Source: Asterias amurensis (Eukaryota; Echinodermata; Asteroidea; Forcipulatida; Asteriidae). From it: a stretch of 64,000 nucleotides of DNA. This document shows, in pieces, positions 45,181 to 56,999 of this stretch (position 1 is the stretch's first letter; every line of letters starts with the position of its first letter). The notes under the pieces were generated by a model. That model saw only the letters and a program-made list of their open reading frames with translations, searched no databases and was not told the origin of the DNA. The stretch is taken from contig NC_092669.1 of NCBI RefSeq assembly GCF_032118995.1, positions 4,463,501 to 4,527,500 on the forward strand, given 5' to 3'. A program made the translations under genes and the position numbers.

Positions 45181-46625
45181 CTAGCTCATGAATATGTATG
45201 TCATTAATTCCCACCAGGTCAGTTTGCACCCCATGCACCACCCACCCTTCAACTTTGCTCATGACTATGCAAACATATCAAGCCCATATTTTCTTTAAGC
45301 TAACCCAACATAACATTACTCTATGCAGGGTAAGGTCATGAATATGCAAATCCGTAGATAGATGAATTTCCTTATTGGACTAAAGTTATTTATTGAAATT
45401 AGCTCATGAATATGCATATTATTGAGAGAACAAGAGAATGGCAACCTGGTTGGATCCTCCAAGTGACATGGCCAATCCCCATAACTCATGATTATTCATA
45501 TCCAATATGAATATGCAAAAACATTTGGGTGTATTTGGTCTGGTACCTTGAACCTTGAGGCATTTTAAGACATGTTTGTCTGTGGTATAAGCAGTATGAG
45601 TTATTCAAATTTCCTGACCAAATATTTTTGCTGTGAGTTACAAAGAATTTAATGCTGATTGAAGACTCTATATTATGAAGACTTTATTTATATTTATGTA
45701 TATTTTCTATGCATATTTTTACAATTTTTTAATGAATTATGCAAAGTGTGGCACTCTGTTTTATTGATTTTCTAAATGATGCCTCGTTACTATAAAATGT
45801 ATATTTAATGACATGTCCAAAGAGTAAATAGTTGAATATGCAGTTTTTGACTCACTAGTTTGGCTAAAAAAATAAATCAGCAATTTTGATTATCGTAACT
45901 GCAATTTTAAATGGAAAAGTTATAATTAATAATGAATGCTGAATTTGTGTGTTATTTTTTTAACAAAGAAGACAGAAAGGGTGATGTTGTTGTTGTTTTT
46001 GTCAAAAATGCTTTACAATATATACATGTAGTTTGTGTGAGTTTTGCTGTTGCTGTAGAGCTACATGGGAACCTATACTATTGAACAGTAGAGGGCCATG
46101 TGTTGCACCTAGTGACTGACGGAAGTCTTTGCAGGGAATGACTTGATTCAAGTCTATAACTTTGTACAGAAGTAGGCCATATTGCTCTACTGTCTGAAAT
46201 AAATCTGGAAAGTGACTACTTGATTTAAAGACTAACTTTATGCAGAAGTAGGCCATGTTTTGCATTAGTGGCTGCAAGAAATCTGTAGAATTGATGGCAA
46301 ATTACGACTTGTTTTCAAGCCTAACTTTGTAAAGAAGATAGGTCATGTATTGCACGAGTGTCTGTCAAACATCTGTTAGGAATGGTCTCGAAGAACGACT
46401 TGATTCAAGCCCAACTTTGTACAGAAGTAGGCCATAAGTGTTGCACTAGTGTCTGAAATAAATCCGTAGAAACGATTGCAAAGAACGACTTGATTCAAGC
46501 CTATCTTTTTTTTTTACATGTACAGAAGTGAGCCATGTGTTGCACTATAGTGTCTGAAATAAATCTGCAGGATTGGTCGCAGAACGATTTTTGAAGCCTA
46601 ACTTTGGACAGAGGTAGTTTTTGTA
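45181..46625 (+). other. Probable 3' UTR of the lamin-like gene, with two repeat arrays
   Basis: AT-rich, no coding frame. The first 340 bases carry six spaced 'ctcatgaatatgcaaa'-like motifs (45,185; 45,258; 45,335; 45,403; 45,485; 45,505). At 46,080-46,620 there are about six units of 80-105 bases with 'cttgattcaagcctaacttt', 'cagaagtaggccatgt' and 'tgtctgaaataaatctg'; AATAAA occurs at 46,198, 46,457 and 46,558. Where the message really ends is not known. Confidence 0.5.
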
Positions 46626-46870
46626 CCAGATCACCATCATGTGAAATAGTTTTACTTATCTGAAATGCAGCATTGTGTAAAAAAGGTGTTCTAGCATTTC
46701 AAGTCTCTTTTATTTTCGGCTTGCTTGGTAGAGATAAAAAAAAACTAAAAAAAACTAAGCAAGAAATTTGTTTGAAATGAAAATAATATTGTGCTTATTT
46801 TCAATTTACACATTTCACTGTAATTTGATACTTTTCATTGGGAATAAAGAATATTACTTGGTGTGTTTTC

Positions 46871-47287
46871 AAATTAATAATTGTCAAAGACCAGTATTCT
46901 CTCTTGGTAAATCCCAACTTATGCATCAAATAAAATTGTTTAAGTCCCACACTTCGTGTATCACAACTTATATATAAAATAACAAACCTGTGAAAATTTA
47001 GGCTCAATCGGTCATGGAGTCGGGAGAAAATAACGAGAAATAACCCACCCTTGGTTTCCGCACGTTTCGCCGTGTCATGACATATGTGTTTAAAATTAAT
47101 CCGTAATTCTCGCTATCGAGAATTTATATTGTTTTAATGTTTTCTCAAAAAATAAAGCATTTCATGGAATAATATTTCAAGAGAAGTCTTTCACCATTAC
47201 ATTCTGTAAACCCTGTAAATTATTTGTAAATCTGTGGGTTTTTTTTTCTTCTTTTTTTTCTGTACCGAAAGTGTCCAATGGCTTTAA
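46871..47287. mobile_element. Family-B MITE, diverged and fused at its left end with family-A-like sequence
   Basis: Right end 'taccgaaagtgtccaatggc' plus TTTAA and the full family-B middle. The first 60 bases read 'attgtcaaagaccagtattc', a family-A terminus, instead of the family-B left end. Confidence 0.65.
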
Positions 47288-47505
47288 AATACTCTTTTAA
47301 ATTTCTAACATTCCATTGGTATTTTAAAGTACAGTACGTTATAATCTCGCATTGTGGATACTAGATACCAGACGGACCAAACGAAAACAAATAATGACAT
47401 TTTTTCTGAAGTGCAAGTATGCACTTAAAGACTGCACATATAAACCGCTACACCATTTATCACACGAACCAACTAATAGGTACAGTTGCTAAATGTATAC
47501 TTTAT

Positions 47506-47876
47506 TTAAAGGCAGTGGACACTATTGGTAATTACTCAAAATAATTATTGGCATAAAACCTTTCTTGGTGACGAGTAATTTGTAGAGGTTGATGGTATAA
47601 AACATTGTGAGAAACGGCTCCCTCTGAAGTGCCATAGTTTTTGAGAAAGAAGTAGATTTTCAAGGAATTTGATTTCGAGACATCAGATTTAGAACTTGAG
47701 GTCTCGAAATCAACCATCTGAATCTAAAGGGTATTTTGTCTTTCATTATTATCTCGGAAGTTCGATGACCGATTGAGCTTAAATTTTCACAGGTTTGTTA
47801 TTTGATGCACATGTTGAGATACAACAAGTGAGAAGACTGGTCTTTGACAATTACCAATAGTGTCCACAGCCTTTAA
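47506..47876. mobile_element. Family-A TTAA MITE, complete
   Basis: 371 bp between TTAA tetramers. A piece of the 'ttaggacgagt' MITE follows at 47,877-47,965. Confidence 0.8.
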
Positions 47877-48026
47877 GACTAGTCTTACCTCTTGTTGGGA
47901 CGAGTTACTCGTTCTAACTTAGGACTAGCCTCAAGTTTTTGATATCTCCTAGGACTAGTCCTAACTCTTGTGTTCTTTTGGAACTTTTGTTGTCTGTTGA
48001 GCTAACATCATATACAATGTTGCTTT

Positions 48027-48416
48027 TTAAAGGAACACGTTGCCTTGGATCGGACGAGTCTATCTATAAAAAGCGTCTGTAACCGTTTGTTATAAAATGC
48101 ATATGATTGGATGTTTTAAAAGTAGAATACAATTAATGATCCACACAAATTTGCTTCGAAATTACGTGGTTTTCATTTTACTTTGCGAATTAACACGGTC
48201 GGCCATTTATTGGAGTCAAAAATTTGACTGCCATAAATAGCCGACCGTGTTAGTCGACGAGGTAAAAGGAAAACCGTGCAATTTCGAGGCATGTTTGTGT
48301 GGATCATTGTATTCTACTTTTACAACATCTTTCTAATCATATGCATTTTAAAACAAACGGTTACAAACGCTTTTCAAATACCAACTCGACCGATCCAAGG
48401 CAACGTGTTCCTTTAA
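48027..48416. mobile_element. Family-C palindromic TTAA MITE, complete
   Basis: 390 bp between TTAA tetramers, with the same terminal and central palindromes as 13,912-14,302. Confidence 0.85.
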
Positions 48417-48419
48417 TAG

Positions 48420-49717
48420 ACGTTTCTATTGTTGATAAACAAACAACGCTGGTTGTGTGGCTGAATGTTAGCAAAACATCGCGGGAGCAGATTTTGTGAC
48501 TAAGATTAAAAATGTCTGCAAAATTTCAAACAATATCCCATGATTGGTGGCTTTGTTTCCAACAAATTCAACACTACTTTTGAAGATTTTTGTGTAAATT
48601 GTTGCAAACTGTGGCTGTCTGATTTTGCTTTGCATGTACGGCTTTCCATAATCTCGGGCTGTGACGTTGCAATAGAAAGGTTCTTTACCGTTGCGTTTTG
48701 ATTTACGCGGCATGCGCACGTGGTGTGACACAGAAATAATTTGAAAAAGGGCCCAAAGTCGGCATTAACCGACAAAACGCTAATGCGTAGGACACCGGTT
48801 TATGTCTCGACAGTTTTTCGTCGTGTTTTTTTAATCACAATCATCTTTTCACTCTCTATGTTTGATTTTTGAAAGTAAAACGGGATGAGGTTGCAAATTG
48901 CTTTACCAGTAGTCATAGACTAGAGAACTAACAGCGTGTTCTTTCAAAGTAAAAAAATACTTCAAGCTAAATCATAGAAAATTAGAATTGTGATCACCAA
49001 AACCATGAGAGTCAAATTTGACTTACAAATCTGGACAAGTATTTCTAAAATCATGTGTAAAGATAAAACGCACGCGATGAGTTTCAAAGAAATCACATGT
49101 TCTGTTCCTTCAAACTTGGGTATAGCACCGGCTATACAAAGGTCAACATTTATGAATGCAAATATAAACATTGAACATTTTTTCAATGTTTGAGAGTTTA
49201 TTTACTTTGGTTAGGCATTCATAAACCAAAGGGCATTCAGTTTATTTATGAAGAAACGGTGAGCTGTAAGGGACACTACTGCTATGGATAGTTCGTGATA
49301 GGCGAAAAGCGACAAAACTCCCTACGTGCCGCTCGCGGTTATTTTACACTCAAATTTGTTTTGCGTTGATTAGCATTTCAGTAATGTGACGTCAGTGGAA
49401 AATATGAATATAAATGAACACCAGCGGACTGGGACCCGGGTCTGGGACCCGAGTCAGTGCTGGTCGAGGAGTTTTGAATAAAAAACCTGTAACAATAAGA
49501 ACTCACGGGTCTTACCCATTGTGTAAATAAATATTGATCTTTGTCCATGATTTTTTATTCCCCGATGCTATTATTGAATATTTAACAGATTTATTTATGC
49601 ACTGTTGGTGAATTATCAAATAAACAATAGACATATTTGCATTGTACGGCTTTTAGTTTATGGCGGCTGTGAGCATCCTTAGTGCGAACAGTAATATATA
49701 TTGATTGATTGAAATGG

Positions 49718-49751
<34 letters not shown>

Positions 49752-50720
49752 CAAAATAATTTTATACGTGTTTAATCCTTTTCATTGTAATTAAAACCAA
49801 AATAATAATTCACAACATTGTGCTATTTTTTATGCATCGGGCGTTTTGTTAGATCACGCACGGAACGTAAATATTTAAAAGTGTGTTTGTGTGTTAATGT
49901 CGTCAATATTATTAGTAGCTGCTCTTCTTTTTCGCGCATGACGTGTTTCTCTTCTTTTTCGCGCGTGATGTTTTTTTTTTTCTAGTCACAAGTGTTTGTT
50001 AGTTACGATCTTATACAGCATTTTTACGGTTTGTGTATTGTTTGGACAGGGTTACTTTAGGGTGCACCCCACCAAATTGTCTCCCATAGCACACAGTGCA
50101 AAATTCTAAATATTTAAAAATACACGAACAATTCTTAAAAGTCTCACAGCTTTTAACTTATAAGGGAAAATTATTGATTGACTCGTGAACTTTTATTCTC
50201 TGCTCAATTTTATATGGGGAGTCCCTGGGCCCGTCGAGTTATTCTCCCTCCAAGTAAAAACACCCCTTCACAGGTCTAATTTTCAAAACGTCCGAGCATC
50301 AATCTTGAAAAATGTCCCTACACCTCTCAGCAAATAGGACCATTTATTTCAGGGCTATGTCATCCAACATACCTCAAGCTGGAAGTCAACAACCCCCAGG
50401 TCACAATTGGGCAACATTTTTACACTGAAACACTTTCTGGGGGCTCTCAAATCTGTCTAATATAGAATATTTTCAGGGCCTACAAAATATTAATGAGCTC
50501 GACGCTCTGTTTTCTCCAATTTGGTGGGGTGCACCCTTTAGCAAACGCACCGCGGAAAACGTAAAACCAAGCATGTATTTGTCTGCTCATTTTGTATCTG
50601 CGGGTGGAATGTAACAACGCACATCCAACAAAACCCCCACAAACAATGATCTGTGATAGTTTTGTGTGTTCGGTGCGATAAGGAAACGCACAAAACATGA
50701 AACCTTCACTGGTACTCAAA
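48420..50720. other. Intergenic, no gene recognised
   Basis: Short frames on both strands at 48,500-49,200 have no splice signals or family features. A (gatt)n microsatellite lies at 49,702-49,751. About 50,050-50,540 shows 'ggggtgcaccc'-like ends in inverted orientation (gggtgcaccccaccaaatt at 50,050; aatttggtggggtgcaccc at 50,519), a possible 490-bp element. Confidence 0.45.
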
Positions 50721-50725
50721 ACTGT

Positions 50726-51103
50726 TTAAAGGGAAAGTACACATTTGGTAGTTGTCAAATACCAGTGTTTCTTACTTGGTGTATCCCATCATAACCATAA
50801 AATAACAAGCCTGTGAAAATTTGGGCTCAATCGGCCATCGAAGTTGCGTGAAAATGATGAAAGAAAACCCAACCCTTGTTGGACGAATTTATGTGCTTTC
50901 AGATAGGAATAAAAGACTTCTAGCAAGCAGTCTTTTATTATTTTAGTCAGAAATTACCTCTTTCTCAAAAACTACGTTACTTCAGAGGGAGCCGTTTCCC
51001 ACAATGTTTTATACTACCAACAGCTCTCCAATGCTCGTTACCAAGTCAGTTTTTAAGTTAATATTTGTTTTGAGTAATTACCAAACGTGTACCTTCCCTT
51101 TAA
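50726..51103. mobile_element. Family-A variant MITE (AGGGAAAGTACAC ends)
   Basis: TTAA-flanked, 378 bp. The ends read 'agggaaagtacacatttggt' instead of the usual family-A terminus, but the middle matches family A. A distinct subfamily. Confidence 0.75.
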
Positions 51104-51788
51104 AGAGCAGAAACCAAAACTATTGAGTTTGTTTGGTGTCTTTCGTTCCGTGGCTGCATTTTATTGTGTGTTCCACGTACTGCACGTACACAGGTTTTTG
51201 TTACATTTGGTGTTCGGGTATAATTATTATCGTAAGAGAATTTTCTGAAAACCAATCTACCTCTAACATGCAGCGCTCGATTTAGCATCATTCCAGAGTG
51301 CCTTATACTTAGCTTGATGTTTGATCAGGGCCTAATTTCATAGAGCTGATAAGCACAAAAAGTACACATCGGTGTGGGTAAAAAACAAAATAAGCACAAA
51401 ACTATAGCTAAGCATAACACAATTATGCAAACCAGAAGAAGGTTACCATTGGTAACACCAACCAAACATATAACATGTGGTCCTACAATTTGTGACTGGT
51501 ATCCTGCTCATTTCTGCTTAGCAGAAAATAAGCAGTATGTTCTGGTTAAGCAGCTCTATGAAGTTGGGCCCATGTCTTAGCAAAACAAATGGGGATATTA
51601 CAATGGCTGATTTATATTATGCATGATTGGCTATTGGCTATTTAAATCACAATTTTTCAGATTTGTCCAAGGGCAAAAACAAAATCGGAAACAGACTAAA
51701 GTATAGGAAGAATATCATCATGACTGCTACACACTAAAAACTTGTATACACAAATATTCAAAAGAAGTGTTGCATTTGTAGGAAACAA

Positions 51789-52172
51789 TTAAAGGCGTGG
51801 ACACTATTGGTAATTACTCAAAATAGTTATTGGCATAAAACCTTTCTTGGTGACGAGTAATGGGGAGAGGTTGATGGTATAAAACATTGTGAGAAACGGC
51901 TCCCTCTGAAGTGCCATAGTTTTGAAGAAAGAAGTAATTTTCCACGAATTTGATTTCGAGACCTCAAGTTTAGAACTTGAGGTCTCGAAATCAACCATCT
52001 AACGCACACAACTTCGTGTTGCAAGGGTTATTTTTCTTTCATTATTATCTCGCAAGTTCGATGACCGATTGAGCTCAAATTTTCACAGGAATGTTATTTT
52101 ATGCATATGTTGAGATACACCAACTGTGAAGGCTAGTCTTTGGCAATTACCAATAGTTTCCACTGCCTTTAA
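51789..52172. mobile_element. Family-A TTAA MITE, complete
   Basis: 384 bp between TTAA tetramers; one base lost in the left end (aggcgtggacactattggt). Confidence 0.8.
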
Positions 52173-53482
52173 GCAACCTATCATGGGATGCATTTTTGTT
52201 GTTAAAATGAGCGGAAATGTTGAATCCGGGTCACACCCTTAACTCAGACTCTGCGCCACATTGACCCGTGTTTGAGGTCAAGTTAACACCAGAAATGGGT
52301 CGGGACCCTGGGGTCCAGAATACGGGTCTTTTCTTAACCCGGAAAATGTAGTGCAGGGGTTTATTTAAACGTTACGTTTCGTAAAAACGGTATGCCTAGT
52401 GAAATAATACAAATGTTCTTATATAGAGGTTTAAGTAACGTGTGCATAATGGTGGTGTGTGTTTTCGTTCTCCTAAAAAAGAACACAGTTTGTATTTTTA
52501 TATTGTAAATAGATAGACGACTGCTAACTGTAAAATCCAAAGAACGTGGACAAGAGTATAATATATAGAACAAAAAAGCTCAACATAATTATTTCGCCGT
52601 TTTCGTTCGATGATTCTTTTAAAGATGAAGGACCGATTTGTGGCCGATTTAAATCGAACAAAATGTATTTATTTTAATTAGATATTTTTTTTTATAGATT
52701 CGAGAATGTTTAGACAAGCTTTCCTTGCACGGCAATAGAAATCTGACAATGATAAGTGTCGTAGTCAAAACCTTTAGTGGTTTTGTCGGGATCCTGCATA
52801 TTTCCACATGATTTTCGGGATGAGCAAACATCAACTGAATACCAGTCACACGTAATATGCAACAACGGGACATTATTTGTTGGTAATCATGTTTTTATCA
52901 AGGAAGAAATTTCACGCTTAGCAAATTGTTGTGCTTAGCAGCTCTATGAAATCGGGCCCTGGACAACCCCACAGTTGTCAACCACCGGTTCTCTTTAGAA
53001 CCAACACTACTCAAACGAAATAATAATTCAAATAGTGCTATCGCAAACCTCCTTTGATAACTCCCAGCACCATGCAAATTTTTCAATCCTAACAATTTTG
53101 TATTTTGAAAAGTAAATGATTTGATAATACTGTCCTTTTCAAGTTTTATGCAGTGAAACACCAAAGTCACATTATTAGGCCTACCATTATTGGTAATATT
53201 TTGATAATAACGGATTTTTAGCACTTCAAGACACCTGAATATAAAACTATACTAATTAAAATATTTAATGAACTTAGCATATTACTTACTTTTGTGATGT
53301 GTTCACCACAAATAGTTTTACTTTCCAATTATCTTCCGTGAAATGTTGTAATATGATATTGTTGTTGAATTTTACAAGCTGAAGCGTAACAAGCCTAAAC
53401 TCGCACAATAAAACAGTTTTTAAAGAACGAATCAATCAGTCTAGACTTGTTATTGACCTGGTTTATTGTGTAGTGGCCATAA

Positions 53483-54178
53483 TTAAAGGGTCTTCGTACT
53501 CTTTGTATAGGACAAAAAAACACCATGTCCACAGATTTACACTAAACTTACACAGTTTAGTGATAATGGTATAGTAGAAAGTGTACCTTAAAATATCACT
53601 TGCTGAGGTGCTGTAGTTTTTGAGAAGTGATTAAAGGCAGTGGACACTATTGGTAATTACTCAAAATAATTATCTGCATAAACCCTCACTTGGTGACGAG
53701 TAATGGGGAGAGGTTGATGGTATAAAACATTGTGAGAAACAGCTCCCTCTGAAGTAACATAGTTTTCGAGAAAGAAGTAATTTTCCACGAATTTGATTTC
53801 GAGACCTCAGATTTAGAACTTGAGGTCTCGAAATCGACCATCTAAACGCACACAACTTGGTGGGACAAGGGTGATTTTTCTTGCATTGTTATCTCGCAAC
53901 TTCGACGACCAATTGAGCTCAAATTTTCACAGCTTTGTTATGTTATGCAAATGTTGAGATACACTACGTGAGAAGACTGGTCTTTAACAATTACCAATAA
54001 TTAAAGTCCACTGTCTTTAAAACAATGTCATGAAAATAATTTTTGTCTCAGTGATCATGAGGCGAAAGTTATTTTAGCATGTAAAAATATTTTTCCATGA
54101 CATTGTTTTACTAATTTCTCAAAAAATACAGCACCTCAGCAACTAATAATTTAAACGCTTTCTACTATCGTTATCTTA
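53483..54178. mobile_element. Family-D MITE interrupted by a family-A MITE
   Basis: Family D starts at TTAA 53,483, is broken at 53,631 and resumes at 54,021 ('aacaatgtcatgaaaataat'). The inserted family-A element is 53,631-54,020 with TTAA at both ends. A truncated second family-D piece follows (54,178-54,284). Confidence 0.85.
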
Positions 54179-54284
54179 AAAGGATTTGGGTACTTTTTCA
54201 AAATGTCCATAGATTTACATTAAACTAACAGGGTTTGAAGATAATGATAGTGGAAAGCTTCCCTTCAAATATTACTTACTGAGA

Positions 54285-54495
54285 CAAAAAAGTTTGTCCG
54301 GTATTTTGGTAGAGTTGCATGTAAAGAGGAGACAAGAGCAATTGCTGTCACACCTTGAAAAACAGTTTCAAATCCAACTCCAATAGAATCAAAGACACAG
54401 GCTTTGTCGAACCATTCTGTTCCCCCAGCATTCCGATGAGAGCAGCGTGTCGGTCTCGATTCTTCATGCCGTCTATAGATGATTATTGCCGGCAT
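54285..54495 (-). other. Unassigned frame with a hydrophobic segment
   Basis: The minus strand reads WFDKACVFDSIGVGFETVF, then QGVTAIALVSSLHATLPKY, followed by 'gtctca' and GTAAGT (54,280-54,275). It has the look of a membrane-protein exon with a donor, but there is no clear acceptor, no neighbouring exon and no family I recognise. It could equally be chance. Confidence 0.2.
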
Positions 54496-54904
54496 ACATC
54501 AGTCGCTGTCGCACGCACAAGAGACTCTTGCCATTGCATAATACTCTTTGTGTCGCGCTACAGCAACTAACGTCTACGGCAGAAAACGTAGAACTCGTCT
54601 TCTCAGATGTAGTGCTATTAGACTCTTTCCTTTATTGAGTAAAAATCGACCCCCAAAACAGGACGTGACCGTGTCAATGCATTTTTGGCACGCAGTCCTA
54701 CAGTATGCAAGGAGAGACACCAGATGTCATCTGGCTCCATGCCCGCACCGACAGCAGTGCCTTGGTGCCTTGCTGTGGTGCCCTGATGTGCAAGGTTCCT
54801 GTAAAATTTTACATTTTCCTCATAGAATTGCTCCTTCAAGAGCGAAGTTCAAGGACTGATTGTGTACGTTTGGTTATTTGGAACGGGTATACCGGTCATT
54901 TCGC

Positions 54905-55000
54905 AACAAACCCGGCACCTGCAAACTCGGCACCTTGCAAACTCGGCACTGCAAACTTGGCACCTTGCAAACTCGGCACTAACAACTCGGCACCTTTTGT
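54905..55000 (+). repeat. Minisatellite 'gcaaactcggcacctt'
   Basis: Six units of 12-16 bases with small variations. Flanks are unrecognised. Confidence 0.8.
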
Positions 55001-55974
55001 CCGTTTGGAACCCACTGTTTATGTCAATCCTATAGTTCTATATAAATTATAATGCCAACAAATTAAGTGCAAATTTCATTTTAAAGGGGGTTTAGTGTTT
55101 TGAAATATTTCCGAAAATCTGGAGCAGTTTGATATGTCCAGACACGCGCGGGAAGAACCATCCGCAACTGGTTCAGACACAGAATCTGGGTTTCAGTCCA
55201 CTTCTCCGATTCACTTTTTTTTTTTGGGGGGGAGGGGGGATAACAAGTGATATATTTTTCCATAACCGCAGTAGGCCTAAGAAGTGAAATGTTTCTCTAA
55301 ATGCAATTATATGTGACTATTATCACCCAAAGCTGTCGTAAGTTTTATAACCGATGTTAACAGAGTCATTACAATATTACAAAACGTATACAGCCATATA
55401 ATTTTGCAAAGGGCAATTGGAAAACCTTAAAGTCTCTTAAAGTCTGCTGGTGTACCGAGGTGGCATTGACCGAGGAAAATACAAGCACCAAGAATAACGA
55501 TCCTCAATGACGAAAGTATAATATTTGTTGGAAGAGTAAATCACATACCATGGCCCACTTTGATAGAGCTGCTTAAAGGAACATTGCAGAATTGTTTTTG
55601 CTAGCAAAAAAAAGTTGCTGGCAGTAAGCAGGAAGCACTTTATGTAATCCACCATACACAAACACCGACAAACCTGTAGAAGTTCGAGATCGATCGGCCA
55701 TCTGGGTCACGAGAGAATAGTGAAAAACCGATTACAAATTTTGCATTGCATCGATGCCAAAACAAAAATGAACAAAACGCTCACTGAGCGAAAAACTCCA
55801 AACGCGAAATTTGATTATTTATTTCTCATAAAACATGAAATTTCAGACAGAAATATTTCATGGGGATGTTTTCTACTATCATCATTATTAGACCGTGTAA
55901 GTTTTATGTATAGATCTGTGATCTTCACGATTTTTGTTTCTTTCCAAATCTGTAACGTTCCTGGACAACTTTCT

Positions 55975-56356
55975 TGACACCTTTATTGTCAAAAGCCAGT
56001 CTTCTCATACTTGGTGTATCCCAACATATTATGCACAAACTAACAAACCTGTGAAAATTTGAACTCGATTGGTCGTCGAAGTTGCGAGAGAATAATTTAA
56101 GAAAAAAATACCCTTGTCGCACAAGTTGTGTGCTTTCAGATGCCTTGAATTCGTGACCTCAACTGAGGTCTCGAATTAAATTCAGATAATTTAAGTGAGA
56201 AATTACTTCTTTCTCAAAAACTACGTTACTTCAGAGGGAGCCGTTTCCTCACAATGTTTTTTTTTTTACTACCAACAGCTCTCCGCATTGCCCGTAACCA
56301 AGTTAGTTTTTATGCCCCATTTTGAGCAATAAACCAATAGTGTCCTGTGCCTTTAA
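55975..56356. mobile_element. Family-A MITE, diverged
   Basis: Right end 'ccaatagtgtcctgtgcct' and TTAA 56,353-56,356; the left end is eroded. Near-complete body. Confidence 0.65.
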
Positions 56357-56498
56357 GGACCCAAAAAATGCTGAACACAAATGCTTTATAGCAGCAGATT
56401 AAGGTTACCAGGGAAATTACCATGTCACATGTACCACTTGTGACTGGTATCCTAGTCACTTCTGCTTAGCAGCGAGTTGTTTAGCAATGGTGTTCTGC

Positions 56499-56872
56499 TT
56501 AAAGCCATTATACACTTTCGGTAAACAGTATTGTCCAAGTCCCACACTTCGTGTATCACAACTTATATATAAAATAACAATCCTGTGGAAATTTAGGCTC
56601 AATCGGACATCGGAGTCGGGAGAAAATAACGGGAAAACCCACTCCAGTTTTCGCGCGTTTCGCCGTGTCATGACATGTGTTTATAACAAATCCGTAATTC
56701 TCGTTAACGAGAATTTATATTGTTTTACCGTTTTCTCAAAAAGTAAAGCATTTCATGGACTAATATTTCAAGAGAAGTCTTTCACCATTACCTTCTGTAA
56801 ACCCTGTAAATTATTTGTAAATCTGTGAACTTTTTTTTTTTTTTCTGTACCGAAAGGGTCCAATGGCTTTAA
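56499..56872. mobile_element. Family-B TTAA MITE, 374 bp, inserted in a family-E-like repeat
   Basis: TTAA at 56,499-56,502 and 56,869-56,872. The host sequence on both sides (gtgttctgc ... gcagctct) is continuous with the uninterrupted form at 51,538-51,555 (gttctggttaagcagctcta), so the TTAA was duplicated on insertion. Confidence 0.9.
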
Positions 56873-56999
56873 GCAGCTCTTTAAAATTGGGCCTTGGTTA
56901 ATACCAATAACTACGTTGGAAAGCAAAGGATAGCATAATGAATCGGCATAAACAGACGGGACCCAAAACACTGAAACAGAAAAGAGACTCAGCCAGATA

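Noticed and set aside
54548-54859. Plus-strand 103-aa frame and minus-strand 73-aa frame
   Set aside because: Overlapping open frames in a segment with pieces ('ggtgccttgctgtggtgccc', 'catttcctcatagaattgct') similar to 33,130-33,260 and 34,565-34,615; reads as a dispersed repeat.
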